In this document: positions 49,459-60,162 of the stretch, in pieces
Layout: the number at the start of each line of letters is the position of its first letter
How positions within the stretch are numbered: the stretch's first letter is position 1
DNA from: Blattamonas nauphoetae
Lineage: Eukaryota > Preaxostyla > Oxymonadida
Assembly (NCBI GenBank): GCA_033064195.1
Contig: JARBJD010000040.1
Span: 124,001-188,000 of the forward strand
Direction of reading: 5' to 3'
DNA length: 64,000 nucleotides
The notes under the pieces: model-generated
Told to the model about the DNA's origin: nothing
Seen by the model: only the letters and a program-made list of their open reading frames with translations
The model's database searches: none
Translations under genes and position numbers: made by a program

Positions 49459-51305
49459 GTGTTGAAAGGGTCAACTACTTTATCATACAAATTAATACTT
49501 CTTATTCTTTGTTATAATTGATTTTTTTCGAAAAAGAATTCGTTGAGAAACCAACCACCTCATAATTTTGATTCTTCCCCTGGAGAAAACTCAACCACTA
49601 TTGTCGAAGCAGATATTCTGTCGACAGTTCACTGATATTGCTTTTCCTCACTTTATGAGGATTGATGACTCTTCTTTGTGACGAACCATCGACTGTTCCG
49701 AAATCATCTCACCATGACCGAACAACCGATTTGTCGGCAGTTTGGATGAATGACGAGCGACCATCTGTTTTCCAGGAAGCACTTCTTGTTTTGTCAGAGC
49801 TTCAACGAGAGTTGGAAAGGAGAGATGGGACCGACGAAACAATCACTGAGTTTTCGTCAGCCTTTGAGATTTTTCAATCTGATCTTGTTTGCATGATTCT
49901 TTGCATTGTTGATTCTATTGAGCAGGAACGAGTGAACGAAGGGATCCGCAACGGAAAGCGCGGAAACCATGAACATGAAATCAGTTTGTTCTCTTTTCGA
50001 GATGAAAGAGGAATCTCACAGATTTCTATCAGCCCCGTTCTGAGTCTTCGCTCGAGGATGGATTTCTCCCCGATTTTCCTGATTTGACTGGAGACTCGCG
50101 GTCCGATGACACATGCAAGACAAACACGATCTCCTCGCAGGATTGGACACGGAAACGTCGAGTTCTGCGCCGCTCAGGATTGAAGCCACGACGGCAGCGG
50201 CCACTTCCTCCGATTGAGAGAACCACAACCAGCTCAAATCCAGAGATTCTTCTTTCTCCTTCTTCGCCGCTTTCTTCTCCCTCCGATTCTGGCTTTCTCG
50301 TGACTCCACCTGAGCCTGTGGATGATGCACACATTGGAAGTCCAGCCCTGACAAGTGTTTGTGTTGGTCCCGAATTGGAGAACACGATGGAACTCTCGTC
50401 GATGAACTCGTCTCTCTTCAGTCTTTCGCTGACCCCGACATTCGACGACTCTGCAACATCGACCCACAATGATCTGGATGCCTGTAGTGCCCCTGATATG
50501 TCACCTCTCGCGGGTGGTTCGAAGAGAAAACGTGGATTGCGATTCGAAGGAGTTGTGCTGCGGGCATATTCGGAGTGCAACACTCCACCGTCAACAAGGA
50601 AGCCACCCCGGCCGAGAACGGAGAAGAAACGGAGGGCAGAGGAGGATTGGATTGATTCGGACGATTCTCTTCTGAACGCGTTCACTGGACGAAGAAAAGT
50701 GAGCCACAAACAAAAAGTGGACAAACGGACAGAATGTTCGAGAAAGTCAGAAAAAGTGGAAAGAAAGAAAGAGAAATCGATTGGAAAGACAGAAACCGAA
50801 GGAGAGAAAGATGACACCCGCAATGTCTCGATTCGACTCCCACTGACGCGAAAGCACTCCAGACCAATGAGAACAGCGAAATCGATGAATGTTGGACACA
50901 GTTCGATGGACACTCCTGTTTCAAAAGGAAAAGACATCAAGTCGAAATCGCTATCGGAAAATGTGATCAGGAAGAGAGATTGGAAGCCCAACACCTCACC
51001 CACTGTTCGTTCTCCTCGTGATCTGTCGATTTCGCTTCCCCAACCGTCATCCACTTCGCTATGTCTTCTCTCGCCTGTTTCTGATTCCGACTCCGATTCC
51101 TCTTCGCCGTCTCCTTTTTCTGCGATTTCGCCCACTCCACTCCCCAACCATCCAACCACGCAGAGTCTTTCTCTCCCATCACCCAACAAGACGCCTCATT
51201 CTCGGAGTGTGATTGATCGAAGTCTCCTGCTCTCTGCCCTTTATTGATTTGCGTTTTGCATCTCTTGTTGTTTCGCCTTTTGTGCTTTCTCTCTTTCACA
51301 GTGTT
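49083..51305 (+). repeat. Inverted duplication, copy B (uninterrupted)
   Basis: Contains the 3' end of the beta-helix gene, the ~200-bp spacer and the Ser/Pro-rich gene. Matches 27050–28805 plus 41884–42345 in inverse orientation. Similarity begins exactly at the ATCEGCLR codons and ends just past the Ser/Pro-rich gene's stop. Confidence 0.85.
49665..51247 (+). CDS. Ser/Pro-rich basic protein, copy B (two exons)
   Basis: ATG at 49665, exon 1 to 49983, a 38-nt intron 49984–50021 (GTTTGT…CACAG), exon 2 to the stop at 51245–51247; 514 residues. The product is about 97% identical to copy A. It differs mainly at IGSPALTSVCVGPELENT (the variable patch), PDMSPLAGG and a few single residues. Same helical N-terminus, nuclear-localisation-like clusters and Ser/Asp-rich C-terminal third (SDSDSDSSSPSPFSAISPTP). 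Both copies keep open frames and the same splice sites, so both may be functional. Function is unknown. Confidence 0.65.
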
Positions 51306-51318
51306 GTCCTCTCGCAGA

Positions 51319-51528
51319 ATGACGGTTAATCACTCGTTGACATTTCGAGTTGTTTTCTCTTCCTTCTACCTCTTCCATCAAATGACACGAACTTCAAGGA
51401 GAGCCTTGAACAGGCATAATCAAGAATCAGAGAAAGTCGAACAAGATCACTCTGCGAGAATCCAAAGGAGGAACGAACAAAAGTTGGGTCGGTTATTTGG
51501 TTTGGGATGGAATACAAATCAAAGATGA
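51319..51528 (+). CDS. Possible small basic protein (weak)
   Basis: An open frame of 69 codons just after the inverted duplication, ending RRNEQKLGRLFGLGWNTNQR. Its second half (from MTRTSRRALNRHNQESEKVE) is charged and helix-like, unlike random antisense frames here. No family is recognised, and it could be non-coding. Confidence 0.25.
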   Translation: MTVNHSLTFRVVFSSFYLFHQMTRTSRRALNRHNQESEKVEQDHSARIQRRNEQKLGRLFGLGWNTNQR

Positions 51529-52091
51529 CAACTACAACACAACGCAATCTCTCAGATAACAACTGTGGCTTGCTTCAAATGTCAGATACGAACTTTAAAG
51601 ATTGGTGAGAAAAGAAACTGCTGACAGAAAAGAAGTGCGGCGAACAGATCACTAAATCTGGAATCAGACTCTAAACATCTTCCATCCGGATCCATTCACT
51701 GACAGACAATGATGTGTCATGTTGTGAATGGAGGCTTGAGAATGCATTGAACAGAATATGAAAACAACGAAAATACCATCAGATAAAACGAAAAAGAAAC
51801 AGAATGTACGAAAAAGAGCAGGGAGATCGAGACGATTGACATGATCCACAATTTTGACGTCAAAGGATGAAGAATGACGAGAGGACGACAGATCAAGCCA
51901 CATGAAATGCATGACTCCAAAGAAGCGAAAATTGACTTTGATTCTCTTCGGAAGAAAATATCACAGCAAACTCACCGGATGTGATAGCAATCAGAATTTT
52001 GTTACGAATAGGCTCCAAATTGATGAAGAATCGATTGAACAGACGAATTGGCTTTGATTATGGTCCATCGAATCAATTCAGCCAATTCATG
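51529..52091. other. Intergenic, nothing recognised
   Basis: AT-rich spacer before the PB1 gene. I see no conserved frame, repeat or RNA. An upstream exon or 5' extension of the PB1 gene could begin here (in-frame ATG at 52023). Confidence 0.4.
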
Positions 52092-52703
52092 AGCAATCCT
52101 CAACAATTCATTGTGAAGATCACGTTCACTCAATCGGGTGACACAAGGCGTGTCCAGTTCGTTGCCCCGCCGTCATTCGACGACCTCAAAACTCGCTGCC
52201 ACGTTCTCTTCGGAGTCAGTCCCCACGAATCTGTCGCCCTCACATACAACGACTGTGAAGACGACACCATCACCATTGCGAACGACGCTGACGTGGGCCT
52301 TGCGTTCCTCTCTCGTCCCCAGAACGAGTGTCTCCGAATCGTATTCTCTGTCCGCCCAAAGCCAACACTGCCAAACGCACCGTTCCACACACACCCATTC
52401 CAGCACACCAACTTCCACCGCGATTTCCGATATCAGCACGTGCCTCCCGTCGAGCTCCATCAATCGCCGTTCGACCAGCCGCGAGGACGCTTCCGTCGAG
52501 GCGAAAAGAAGAAGCCCTTCTGGACGGATCGGAAGTGGAAGTTCGACGATTCTGTGCTGAAAGACCAGATCAACTCGATGGTCTCAGACATTCAGGCGTT
52601 CTTCGCTCCAACACCGAAGGAGCACACCCAGCAGCCTCCCCAACCCGCAACAGTGCGAATCCACGATGACTGCGCACTTTTGAATTTTTTCATAAAAATT
52701 TGA
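52092..52703 (+). CDS. PB1-domain protein
   Basis: 203 residues from the ATG at 52092 (MSNPQQFIVKITF); an earlier in-frame ATG at 52023 would add 23 residues. Residues ~8–90 form a PB1 domain: the first strand FIVKITF with the lysine of the basic (type II) face, then SFDDLKTRCHVLFG (helix), VALTYNDCEDDTITIANDADV, the OPCA acidic motif of type I PB1 domains, and LRIVFSVRP as the last strand. With both faces it could self-associate in a chain, as p62-like PB1 domains do. The rest is His/Pro-rich (THPFQHTNFHRDF), basic, and ends with a short helix and a PQQPPQ-type linker. No kinase or ubiquitin-binding partner domain is present. Likely a signalling scaffold. Confidence 0.75.
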   Translation, partial: SNPQQFIVKITFTQSGDTRRVQFVAPPSFDDLKTRCHVLFGVSPHESVALTYNDCEDDTITIANDADVGLAFLSRPQNECLRIVFSVRPKPTLPNAPFHTHPFQHTNFHRDFRYQHVPPVELHQSPFDQPRGRFRRGEKKKPFWTDRKWKFDDSVLKDQINSMVSDIQAFFAPTPKEHTQQPPQPATVRIHDDCALLNFFIKI

Positions 52704-54408
52704 GAATAAATCCGAAGGGTAAGTGGGATAACTTATCATGTCTTGTTTTTGTTGTAAATCGGGTCCAAGGGTGGATAAAGCTGAAGTTTTCTTTGAGGCC
52801 CACTTTCGCCGTTTTTAATGAAGGATGAAGCAGGTAGGACAGAAATATCAAATAAAAAGGATGTTCCGATGAGAAATCTGATTTTGAAAGTCTTCAGACA
52901 GAACGATCGAGATATCTCACACTCTCACAAAATGTCAGAAATCAGTGTTGGAATGCACGGTATGACACTGTCAATCATCTTCGTCAAAGGATGGAGTTCG
53001 TGTGAAGGTATGATCCCTGATTCTTGTCATCAGATGCATACTTTCACTTTCAGCAGTTCGATTGAGAAAATTAAGTGTAGGAACGCCGAGATATTAGTAT
53101 CGTGACTGAAAAGGATGAATCGCAAGGAAAATACATAATCAAGATGTGCAGATTCGGTGGATGTCCTTTCACGGCAAATTGATGTGTCTTGTGGATGTGA
53201 GGGTTTTTCTCTTCAGATAGACAGTTAAACCCATCGTTTAATGTCTGAAGACATATATTGACTGAAAATTGTGCAATTGCAAGATTGGCCATGTTCCTCG
53301 AATGAAATAGAAAGATGAAACCGCAAGTGATTGGAGGATTTGATTTGTGGAGTGAATGCTGCCATAGAATGTGCAAGAAAAATAGAGAACCCTTATATGA
53401 CGGTGTAGATTCTGATCACCACATCAGTTGCTGGATATCAAGTTGGAATCCAGCCATCAAACATTGTCCAAAGCGAAACTGAACGAAAGAGGCGTGTGTT
53501 TTGAAAGATTGCGATATGAAGGTGATGTATTAGGAATTTTGGAAGTGAAACTGTTGTTCGATGCTGTGGATTCTTTCTCAAAAGGGAATACTGTTATGAT
53601 CAATGTTCTAAAATGGGTGAGAGAAATGTCACGAACAACGAATGAAATGCAAAAACCAAGGTCTGTGACATGATCTCCTCTTCATTGTACTGGTCAAGAC
53701 TCAGTCTGGAGTAAAAGTAATGATAGTGCGAAGTCATCGTGGATTCGCACAACTGCCTCTGCCGACCCAACATCGAATGACGAGCCCAGAGTGGTTCAGA
53801 CGGGCGACCATACTCCTCACTCGCCGTCTGCTCCTCTCGCCCCTTTTGCTGTCTTTCCTGCTGTCCCCTCTCATCCATGCCCAGTCGCACCGACACAGTC
53901 TGCTCGGCTGACAGATGCTGCTGGACAGACATACCATCCCATGCCCGACGTGTGGCATCCCGACAGACAACACAATCCGCAACAGCCTCTCCCACAAACA
54001 ATCCATCAGAAGAATGAGTAAGGAAACAGAACAGGATCGGGATCACCACTTCATTGCATTTCTAGTTCTATTCACTGAATGTGGAATCAGTCGTGAAACA
54101 GAAAAGAGAACACTGTTCTCGGTTGGAGAAACTGGGAGATTTGGATTTTGGTTGATTTAGAGAAGAAGCCAAACGAAAGTTTTCAAAACGATCAATTCTA
54201 AAAGAATGGGTTTTGCCTTGCAGTTAAACAAGAAGAAAATTCTAGAAAAGGCACCTATTATGTGATTCTAGATTTTTTTACATTGCATTTCAGGGATTAT
54301 ATCACTGTATTTTGAGTCTTTGTCAACAAAACAGGTCTCATTTACGAAGAAAGGGTCAGTAGTTTTTTCTTTTGTTCTCTTTTGTAAATCATTATCACAA
54401 CAAACATC
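52704..54408. other. 1.7-kb region without a recognisable gene
   Basis: Short frames occur on both strands (for example 53428–53673 + and 53600–54049 −), but none shows a domain, a splice pattern or a bias distinguishing it from chance. No TIR or tandem repeat is seen. A TTTCAG/TTCAG-rich part near 53050–53220 could hold acceptor sites of a very divergent gene. Confidence 0.4.
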
Positions 54409-55149
54409 ATGCCTCCGACATGTGACTCTGGTGTCCAACTGTACTCTAAGCCGTTGGATGTGCGTGCACAACCGTTCGTACCTAGAAATCTTAACAGGTC
54501 GAATAAACAAGCCACGTATTCTCCAACAACGGTCAAAACACCAGAAACATCAAAGAGTGCCTATGAACATCCATTAACCAAACTCTCCTCAATACTAGAG
54601 AGGAGTTCGTTCGCTTTGATCTCGACAACCATCACATGTTTTTTGTGTGATCTACAAAGCCAAACAGAAAAGGAGCGGCTTGAAACAGCGCCGGAAAAGA
54701 AGAAGATATGCCGGAGCTGTGAAGATTTCATGCGGCGGGAGAACATCGCGCCTCGACACTCAGTCCAACTGGAACCCAAAGAACTCGAATCAGTATTCCG
54801 GCAGATAATTAATGTCCTTGTGGAGGGCATGTTATTTACAGAAGCAGAATTAATCCAAAGCGTAGCTCTTTTTTTCCGGATCTGCCGCGATCATTGGTCG
54901 TGCTCTGGATTCTCTTTCTTTCTGGACAACCTCACAGTCCTGTTTGCCGGGTGCTGTCTCGTGGCTCACAAAATGGAGAGCGAGCGAGGGGTCTCACTGA
55001 AATTATGGAGCCGCTGCTTTGTCTTGCGTCGACATCAACTCCGAATGATCGAACGAGAAGTACTTCGACTACTGGATTGGAAGACTTTTGTGGAGGGAAA
55101 AGATTATTTCGCTACCTTGGAAATGCTTTTCTCGACAAGTTTAAGCTAA
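54409..55149 (+). CDS. Cyclin-like protein with two CxxC pairs
   Basis: 246 residues from ATG 54409. The C-terminal half is a cyclin box: helices around LFTEAELIQSVALFFRI, then NLTVLFAGCCLVAHKMESE, and finally LRMIEREVLRLLDWKTFVEGKDY. The AHK-x-x-x-(D/E) and LE-x-x-x-L-x-x-LDW pattern is that of PHO80/PCL-type and cyclin-Y-like cyclins. A lysine and glutamate positioned to contact a CDK are retained. N-terminal to the box are CFLC and CRSC (about 25 residues apart), a zinc-ribbon-like arrangement not usual for cyclins. The first ~70 residues are disordered. A CDK partner is expected but none is encoded here. Oxymonads have many such divergent cyclins. Confidence 0.7.
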   Translation: MPPTCDSGVQLYSKPLDVRAQPFVPRNLNRSNKQATYSPTTVKTPETSKSAYEHPLTKLSSILERSSFALISTTITCFLCDLQSQTEKERLETAPEKKKICRSCEDFMRRENIAPRHSVQLEPKELESVFRQIINVLVEGMLFTEAELIQSVALFFRICRDHWSCSGFSFFLDNLTVLFAGCCLVAHKMESERGVSLKLWSRCFVLRRHQLRMIEREVLRLLDWKTFVEGKDYFATLEMLFSTSLS

Positions 55150-55363
55150 ATAGAGGAACCCTACCGTTCTTTTCTTTTTCACTTTTTTCCTCGATTTATC
55201 AAAGACTTCATGATAAGCCCCATTTTCTTTCAAATAGTCCAGTTTTTCAGAATTGAGTTGTTTCGTCTTCTCCATCATCATTATTCGATTCAATAAATTG
55301 ATCTCCCCTCACTTTTTATCGACTTCATCAACCTCGCAATCTCAGTCATTTTCATCTTGTACA

Positions 55364-56192
55364 ATGGCCTTCTTTGGAAAAGTTTTATTCTTATCTCTTT
55401 TATTTTATCTATTTTCGTTCATATTCCCAGTTCAAATCGGAATCGGATTCAGATGATAATTCACTATCCCAAATGGATGATGATTCCGACGACATTGGAG
55501 ATTTCTCAGAAGAGTCTCAGAGCGATGGGGAGGAGGGCACCAGAAAAAAGAAGGAAGCAAAGGTCATCCCAGGACAGACAAAAAAGAAGGGCCTCTTTGA
55601 CACAGAGGATTCTGCTTACAATCAAGAAAGGAAGGAACTAGAACAGAAAAGAAAAGAAGAAGAGGAGTATCAAATGAAATTGAAGCGATATCATGAAGAG
55701 AAAATGGAGAGAGAGAAAAAACAAGCTGAAGAAAAAGAGAGACGGGCCTACGAAGCTGAACAGGCGAGAATCCAAGCTGAGAAAGAGGAAGCAGAGAGAA
55801 AAGAACGAGCACGAATTGCACTTGAAGAAAAGAAGAAACGTGACGAAGAAATTCGGATCCAACATGAAAAAGAACATGCGGCCTGGGAAGAATCTCAACG
55901 AAGAAACTTGGAAGAAACTCGAAGGCAGGAAGAAGCAGAACAATTCCGTATTACGCAATCACAGACAACAGACTCTCTTCCAAATCAATCCCTCTCGTCT
56001 CTCCACAACAAGTCTCCTTTTTCAGCTGTTGTCGCTCCAGCCCGAGCAAGCTCACTTCCTGGCCAAGGTAATCTTCGTGCGATACCATTCGCGAAACCTA
56101 AATCAGCTGTTTCGCCAGTTAGCACACCCAAAATGCCACTCGCTCGACCGACGCGCCCTGCTCCGCCTCCTCCTCCCAAACAGAACAATTAA
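55364..56192 (+). CDS. Acidic/charged single-helix coiled-coil protein with polyproline end (two exons)
   Basis: Exon 1 is only 18 nt (55364–55381, MAFFGK). A 49-nt intron (55382–55430, GTTTTA…TTCCCAG) follows, then exon 2 to 56192; 260 residues. After splicing the protein starts MAFFGKFKSESDSDDNSL. An acidic segment (SDSDDN, MDDDSDD, SDGEEG) is followed by KGLFDTEDS, a long Glu/Lys/Arg-rich helix (~res. 70–180, KRYHEEKMEREKKQAEEKER) and a C-terminal SH3-ligand-like stretch (ARPTRPAPPPPPKQ). The composition resembles actin/microtubule-associated proteins such as caldesmon or MAP7, but none is recognisable by a conserved motif. The product is probably cytoskeletal by composition only. Confidence 0.65.
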
Positions 56193-56436
56193 TTCGCCAC
56201 ATTTTGTTTGAATATTTTCTTCCTTTGTGAAGTACTTTCATTTTCCTCTTCTCGTCTTCCCTCATCATACGCGCGTCACTGTTTTTTCGACTCCAATGTT
56301 TGTATGATCTCTTTTTCATTGAACAAATGAAGGTATTGGTAAACTAGGGATTTCTCCGGGTCCATGAATCTTTCATCATGTCCGGATCGAGATGATAGAA
56401 CGATTTTTCAAAGGGTTCGATCTCCTTAAATTTACG

Positions 56437-57203
56437 ATGTCAGCCCCGAAGCCTCTGAAAGTTGTTGCATTTAATGGAAGGTTCCTTTTCCACTTTCCAT
56501 TCATTTTTCAGTGCCAAAATTAACGGAAACACCGCCCAACTCATCGAAATGGTTTTGGCTCCACTTCGCGAAGCTGAAGTTGAATGTGAGGTTGTCCAAG
56601 TCGGAAACGGTTTGAATGTTTTTCTTCTGACTCATTATCACAGCTCACCATGTGACCGGCTGCCGTGGTTGCAGTGGATGCAAAGACAAAGGAAAGTGCA
56701 TCAGAGCGACTGAAGGCGATCCAATCAACGAATGGTACGCAAAAATGGTGGAAGCTGATGGCATCCTTATTGCTTCGCCAACTCACTATGCGAACGTCAC
56801 CGTTGAAATCAAGTCGTTAATCGACAGATGCGGTTGGATTGCTGGAGCAAATGGAAAACCGCTCCGACACAAGCTCGGAGCAGCAATTGCAGCGGTGCGC
56901 CGTGGTGGTGCGACAAATGTCTTCAACGCCGTTTGTTATCAATCTTTCACATTGACATCATTCTCGATGTTCTTAATTCGCAGATCAACCACTTCTATAC
57001 AATCCAAGAGATCCATGTTGTTTCCTCTCGCTATTGGTGTGCTTTCTTCTGCTCCATTCATCATTTGACCATCATCTGTCATTTGCAGGAACGATGGAAT
57101 CGGTCTCGGTCCCGGCGATGTACAGAAAGATGAAGAAGGCAAAATGGTGATGAAGACACTCGGGGAAAACATGGCAATGATGTTGAAAAAGATGAATGCG
57201 TAA
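56437..57203 (+). CDS. Iron-sulfur flavoprotein (Isf, NADPH-dependent FMN reductase fold)
   Basis: Five exons join to exactly 198 residues; introns 56481–56511 (31 nt), 56610–56643 (34), 56931–56983 (53), 57037–57088 (52). The flavodoxin-like fold shows as KVVAFNGSAKINGNTAQLIE (FMN phosphate loop, res. ~8–27), then ADGILIASPTHYANVTVEIK and LIDRCGW, and a final LGENMAMML helix. Between them GCRGCSGCKDKGKC gives Cys-x2-Cys-x2-Cys-x5-Cys, the compact motif that holds the [4Fe-4S] cluster in Isf enzymes of methanogens, clostridia and anaerobic protists. These proteins reduce oxygen, peroxide or nitroaromatics (including metronidazole) with ferredoxin or NAD(P)H. No targeting signal is evident, so it is probably cytosolic. 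The intron content shows it is long resident in the nuclear genome. Confidence 0.88.
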
Positions 57204-57660
57204 ATTGTGTTGAGTATCCGTATTGGGGCAGTCATCTCATGACTTGCCTCTGAGAGACTTGTTCCTCTTTTCTGTTCATAATTCGTTCTCATTCCACCTA
57301 CATGTCCATTTAAATGGTCTTTAATTATTTGGAAGTCTCAGAGATGCAAAACCTGCGAGTATCGATCCCTCCCATTACTGTTGATTTTCCACTATTATGC
57401 TCACCGAGCCTACCTTGACTTCATTCTCAGGAACAAAGAATCAAGCAAAATCCGAGCGAGATCTGGTCTGGTTCATCCTTACGGATTACAATTCTTCATA
57501 CACTGATATACTCTCACAGAATCTCGTTCATCGTTTTTCTTCCCTTTTCTGAACTCTCATTTCCTGTTTTTTTTCCCTTTGATTTCTCATCTTCCTATCA
57601 TTCGCCTGTGTAGAGTCCACTGATAGTAGATTGTCTGCAGAAATACAGAGATGGCGATGA
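57204..57660. other. Spacer with possible unplaced upstream exon
   Basis: AT-rich 3' flank of the Isf gene. A short frame from an ATG near 57397 (SERDLVWFILTDYN) after a TTCTCAG-like acceptor may be an early exon of the 58–60 kb gene, but I could not connect it in frame. No repeats. Confidence 0.3.
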
Positions 57661-58135
57661 TAGTACCCGGACAAACCCGTTAGAGCGGATAAACCCGTTA
57701 ACCCTTCCAAAGGGACGAAACAGTCTCCCCTCTTCATCTTAATTCTCCTTCCACTTCACATTCATGCATTTCCTCATTTTTTTTAAAACTAGAGTTCTTC
57801 ATGAAAGAATGATTGTGAAATGCAAAGCGAAAAGTGAACGTTGTTTTTTGAACGAAGTTGAACAAATCTATTTCCGAGAACTAGAGGGATCATGTGTTGC
57901 GAGTCGAGCTTTTCATGGTCAGAATAACTTGCGCTGTGTCGTCGTTGGCATTTCATCCATTTGAATAGACCCATTGTCTTTGATCCAATCTCTGAAAGAG
58001 TCACAATTCCTTCCAGAATTCTCACTAGGGTTTTCTTACAGGTACAACTGATGAGTCGTGTGAAAGAGATGATATATGTGAAATGGGGGATGTTTTAACG
58101 GGTTTATCGGAGTTAACGGGTTTATCCGACCACTA
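57661..58135. mobile_element. 475-bp MITE with repeated ATAAACCCGTTAAC in its TIRs and a TGA target duplication
   Basis: Ends are TAGTACCCGGACAAACCCG and, inverted, TAGTGGTCGGATAAACCCG. Each TIR contains two copies of a (G)GATAAACCCGTTAA(C) unit about 19 bp apart. It is flanked by TGA at 57658–57660 and 58136–58138. The TAGT start and 3-bp duplication resemble the MITE at 890–1487, so the same kind of transposase may move both. Confidence 0.75.
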
Positions 58136-58310
58136 TGAATCATCGAAACAGAAAACGGCACTTGTGGTCTATTCTCTCTTCTTGTCGGGTGTGATCATCC
58201 TTCTATAGTTTATGATTATTACGTTATTGTTGATATTTCTCTTTTGTTATCATATTGCTTGTCCTTTGTTCGATTCTCTCTTCATCGTGATTGTGTGATT
58301 CTCTGTTCAG

Positions 58311-60074
58311 AGAACAACGATATTCACAAACTGAGTGAAGAAGTGATGTCATCGGGATTGATGGAAGAGTTCTGCTCAACACTGGCGAATCCCTGTTCCG
58401 AGGAACTCTTCGTGTGACTTTTGTTCGTTCCTTCATCTTCCTCGTCATCTTCTTCGTCACCCTCTTGACCTCTTCGCATCTTTTGTTGCTGAATGATGTT
58501 TGGTGTTCAGGTGTCTGTTTCTGGGATTGTATCGGTTGTTGTGAGTGGAGCGAGTCTGCCTTTTCGTGTTGGAGTGAGCAGTCTTCTTCCGTCACTCGTG
58601 AATCTCGTTTCTGTGTGCCTCTTCTTCCTTCTCTTCACTTTTTCCATTTTTTCGTTTTTCTGTTTGTGCATCTGCTTGTGTTTCTGTTGTTGTTCAGAAA
58701 TCGTCATCGAAAGTTGTGGAAAGTGCATCGCGAGTGGTTGGGTGTGTCTTCTCTTCTTCTCATCTCTTCCTTTCTCTTCCTCACTTCTTAATTCTTCTTT
58801 TGTTGATTGTTTGGTGTGTCAGGCATCTGTGCCGTGTGTCGATGTCGGGAGGAGATGTGGAAGGAGTTCTGAACAGTGGAGTTGTGGAAGGGCTGTGCAA
58901 ACAAAGCTCAATGATTGTTTCGTGTGGAGATGGGATTGGAAGTGGAAATGGACTTTCAGTTCTGAAATCACTGGACTCGCTTTGCATGGGACTGAAGTCA
59001 TTCTTGCGAAATGAAGCACAATCGAAGAAGACGACAGAAACGAAGAAGAATGAAAGAAAGAAGGAAGAATCGGAAAGTCGATTTTCAGTTGTGAATCGGA
59101 GCCGAGCAGCACTGTCGGAGATTGAATGGACACTTCGCTCGATGATTGTGGAGATTGGGAGAGAAGAGGAGAGAGGGGGAGACGACGAAGGAAGAAGCGA
59201 GATTGGGAAACTTGTTGGGTGGATGTTGATCCGACACTTCCCTTCGTCATTTGTGGGATTGGGAGAGAAGAAGGAAGGAGTGATTGGAATGGACATTGGG
59301 CGACTTCGACTGGAAATGGAAGAAAACGAGAAGTTACGCGAAATGGCAAGAAGAAAGGAGAAAGAAGAGATTGCACGAAAAGAAGAAGAAAGAAGGAAGG
59401 AGTTTGAACGACAGATGGCCGAACTGCAAGCTGAAAGAGAAGCAAACCAACATCTCATCAAAGAAGGTCTGGAAAGGCGGAAAAAGGAAAAGAATGAGGA
59501 CGAAGAAAGAAAAAGACAAAGCAAAGTTGGTCCCAAAGCCATCGAACTCTTCAATCGTTCATACTACACTCTCTCTGGAAGCAAGTTCACCAAACAAGTG
59601 AATGATGGTGGGTGTCTCGTCTCGTTCGAGTTCGGTGCTGTGGTTGCTCGCCTCTCGTTGATCGTTGGATGTGTCCCACGATCACTTTACATCGTCGGCA
59701 TCATCTCTTCGGCAATCGCAGCCAATGCTCAGTTCACTCGTCTCTCCCAACTGCAAGGAGGAGCAGGAGGTTGGGATCTGTGGCCATCAGAGCGTCTAAC
59801 ATTCCTGAATGCACATTCCACAAATCGAAATCAGGCGTGTCTAGCGGGAGCAGCTGGACAGCGAGTGGTGATCGAGGCAGATGGACGTGAAGGAAGGAGA
59901 ACTGTTCGAATGTCGCAAGATGGACAGACACAGCCAAGTTGCTTCACAAACATCCCTGTTCCCTTCCGATTCGCTGTGTACATCCACTACTCGAATGATT
60001 CAGTGACAATAGAATCAGTGGAAGTTGTGAAAAAGACACAGCTTGTTGGAGAAACGATTCCTGTTCAGATGTGA
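58311..60074 (+). CDS. ARM-like/SPRY-like domain protein with central coiled coil (5' end unresolved)
   Basis: At least four exons: 58311–58411, 58511–~58606, 58698–58741 and 58823–60074, joined by GT–AG introns (58412–58510, ~58607–58697, 58742–58822). Splicing yields a helical region (HKLSEEVMSSGLMEEFCSTL, then VVESASRVVGHLCR, DVEGVLNSGVVEGLCK), like the ARM-type repeats of the lineage. A Lys/Glu-rich coiled coil follows (59310–59520). The last ~165 residues, from LFNRSYYTLSGSKFTKQ to VTIESVEVV, form a beta-sandwich of the SPRY/B30.2-like type that oxymonads attach to kinases and ARM proteins. The first exon is unclear; the earliest in-frame ATG I see is 58345. SPRY-like modules bind protein partners, so an adaptor role is inferred. 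Confidence 0.6.
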
Positions 60075-60162
60075 GATTTAAGATGCACTTCATTGTTATT
60101 ATTTCATTGGTCGGGCACTCATTCAGAATATAGGGGGAGCTGCGTTGACGAGAAGAGACTAT

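Noticed and set aside
50029-51189. Long minus-strand frame antisense to Ser/Pro-rich gene copy B
   Set aside because: Same reason as for copy A.
53600-54049. Minus-strand 149-codon frame as a gene
   Set aside because: No domain, unusual composition, and no supporting splice sites; indistinguishable from chance.
58135-58191. ATG at 58135 as the start of the ARM/SPRY gene
   Set aside because: The ATG overlaps the MITE end, and splicing from this frame into the 58311 exon gives an immediate stop.
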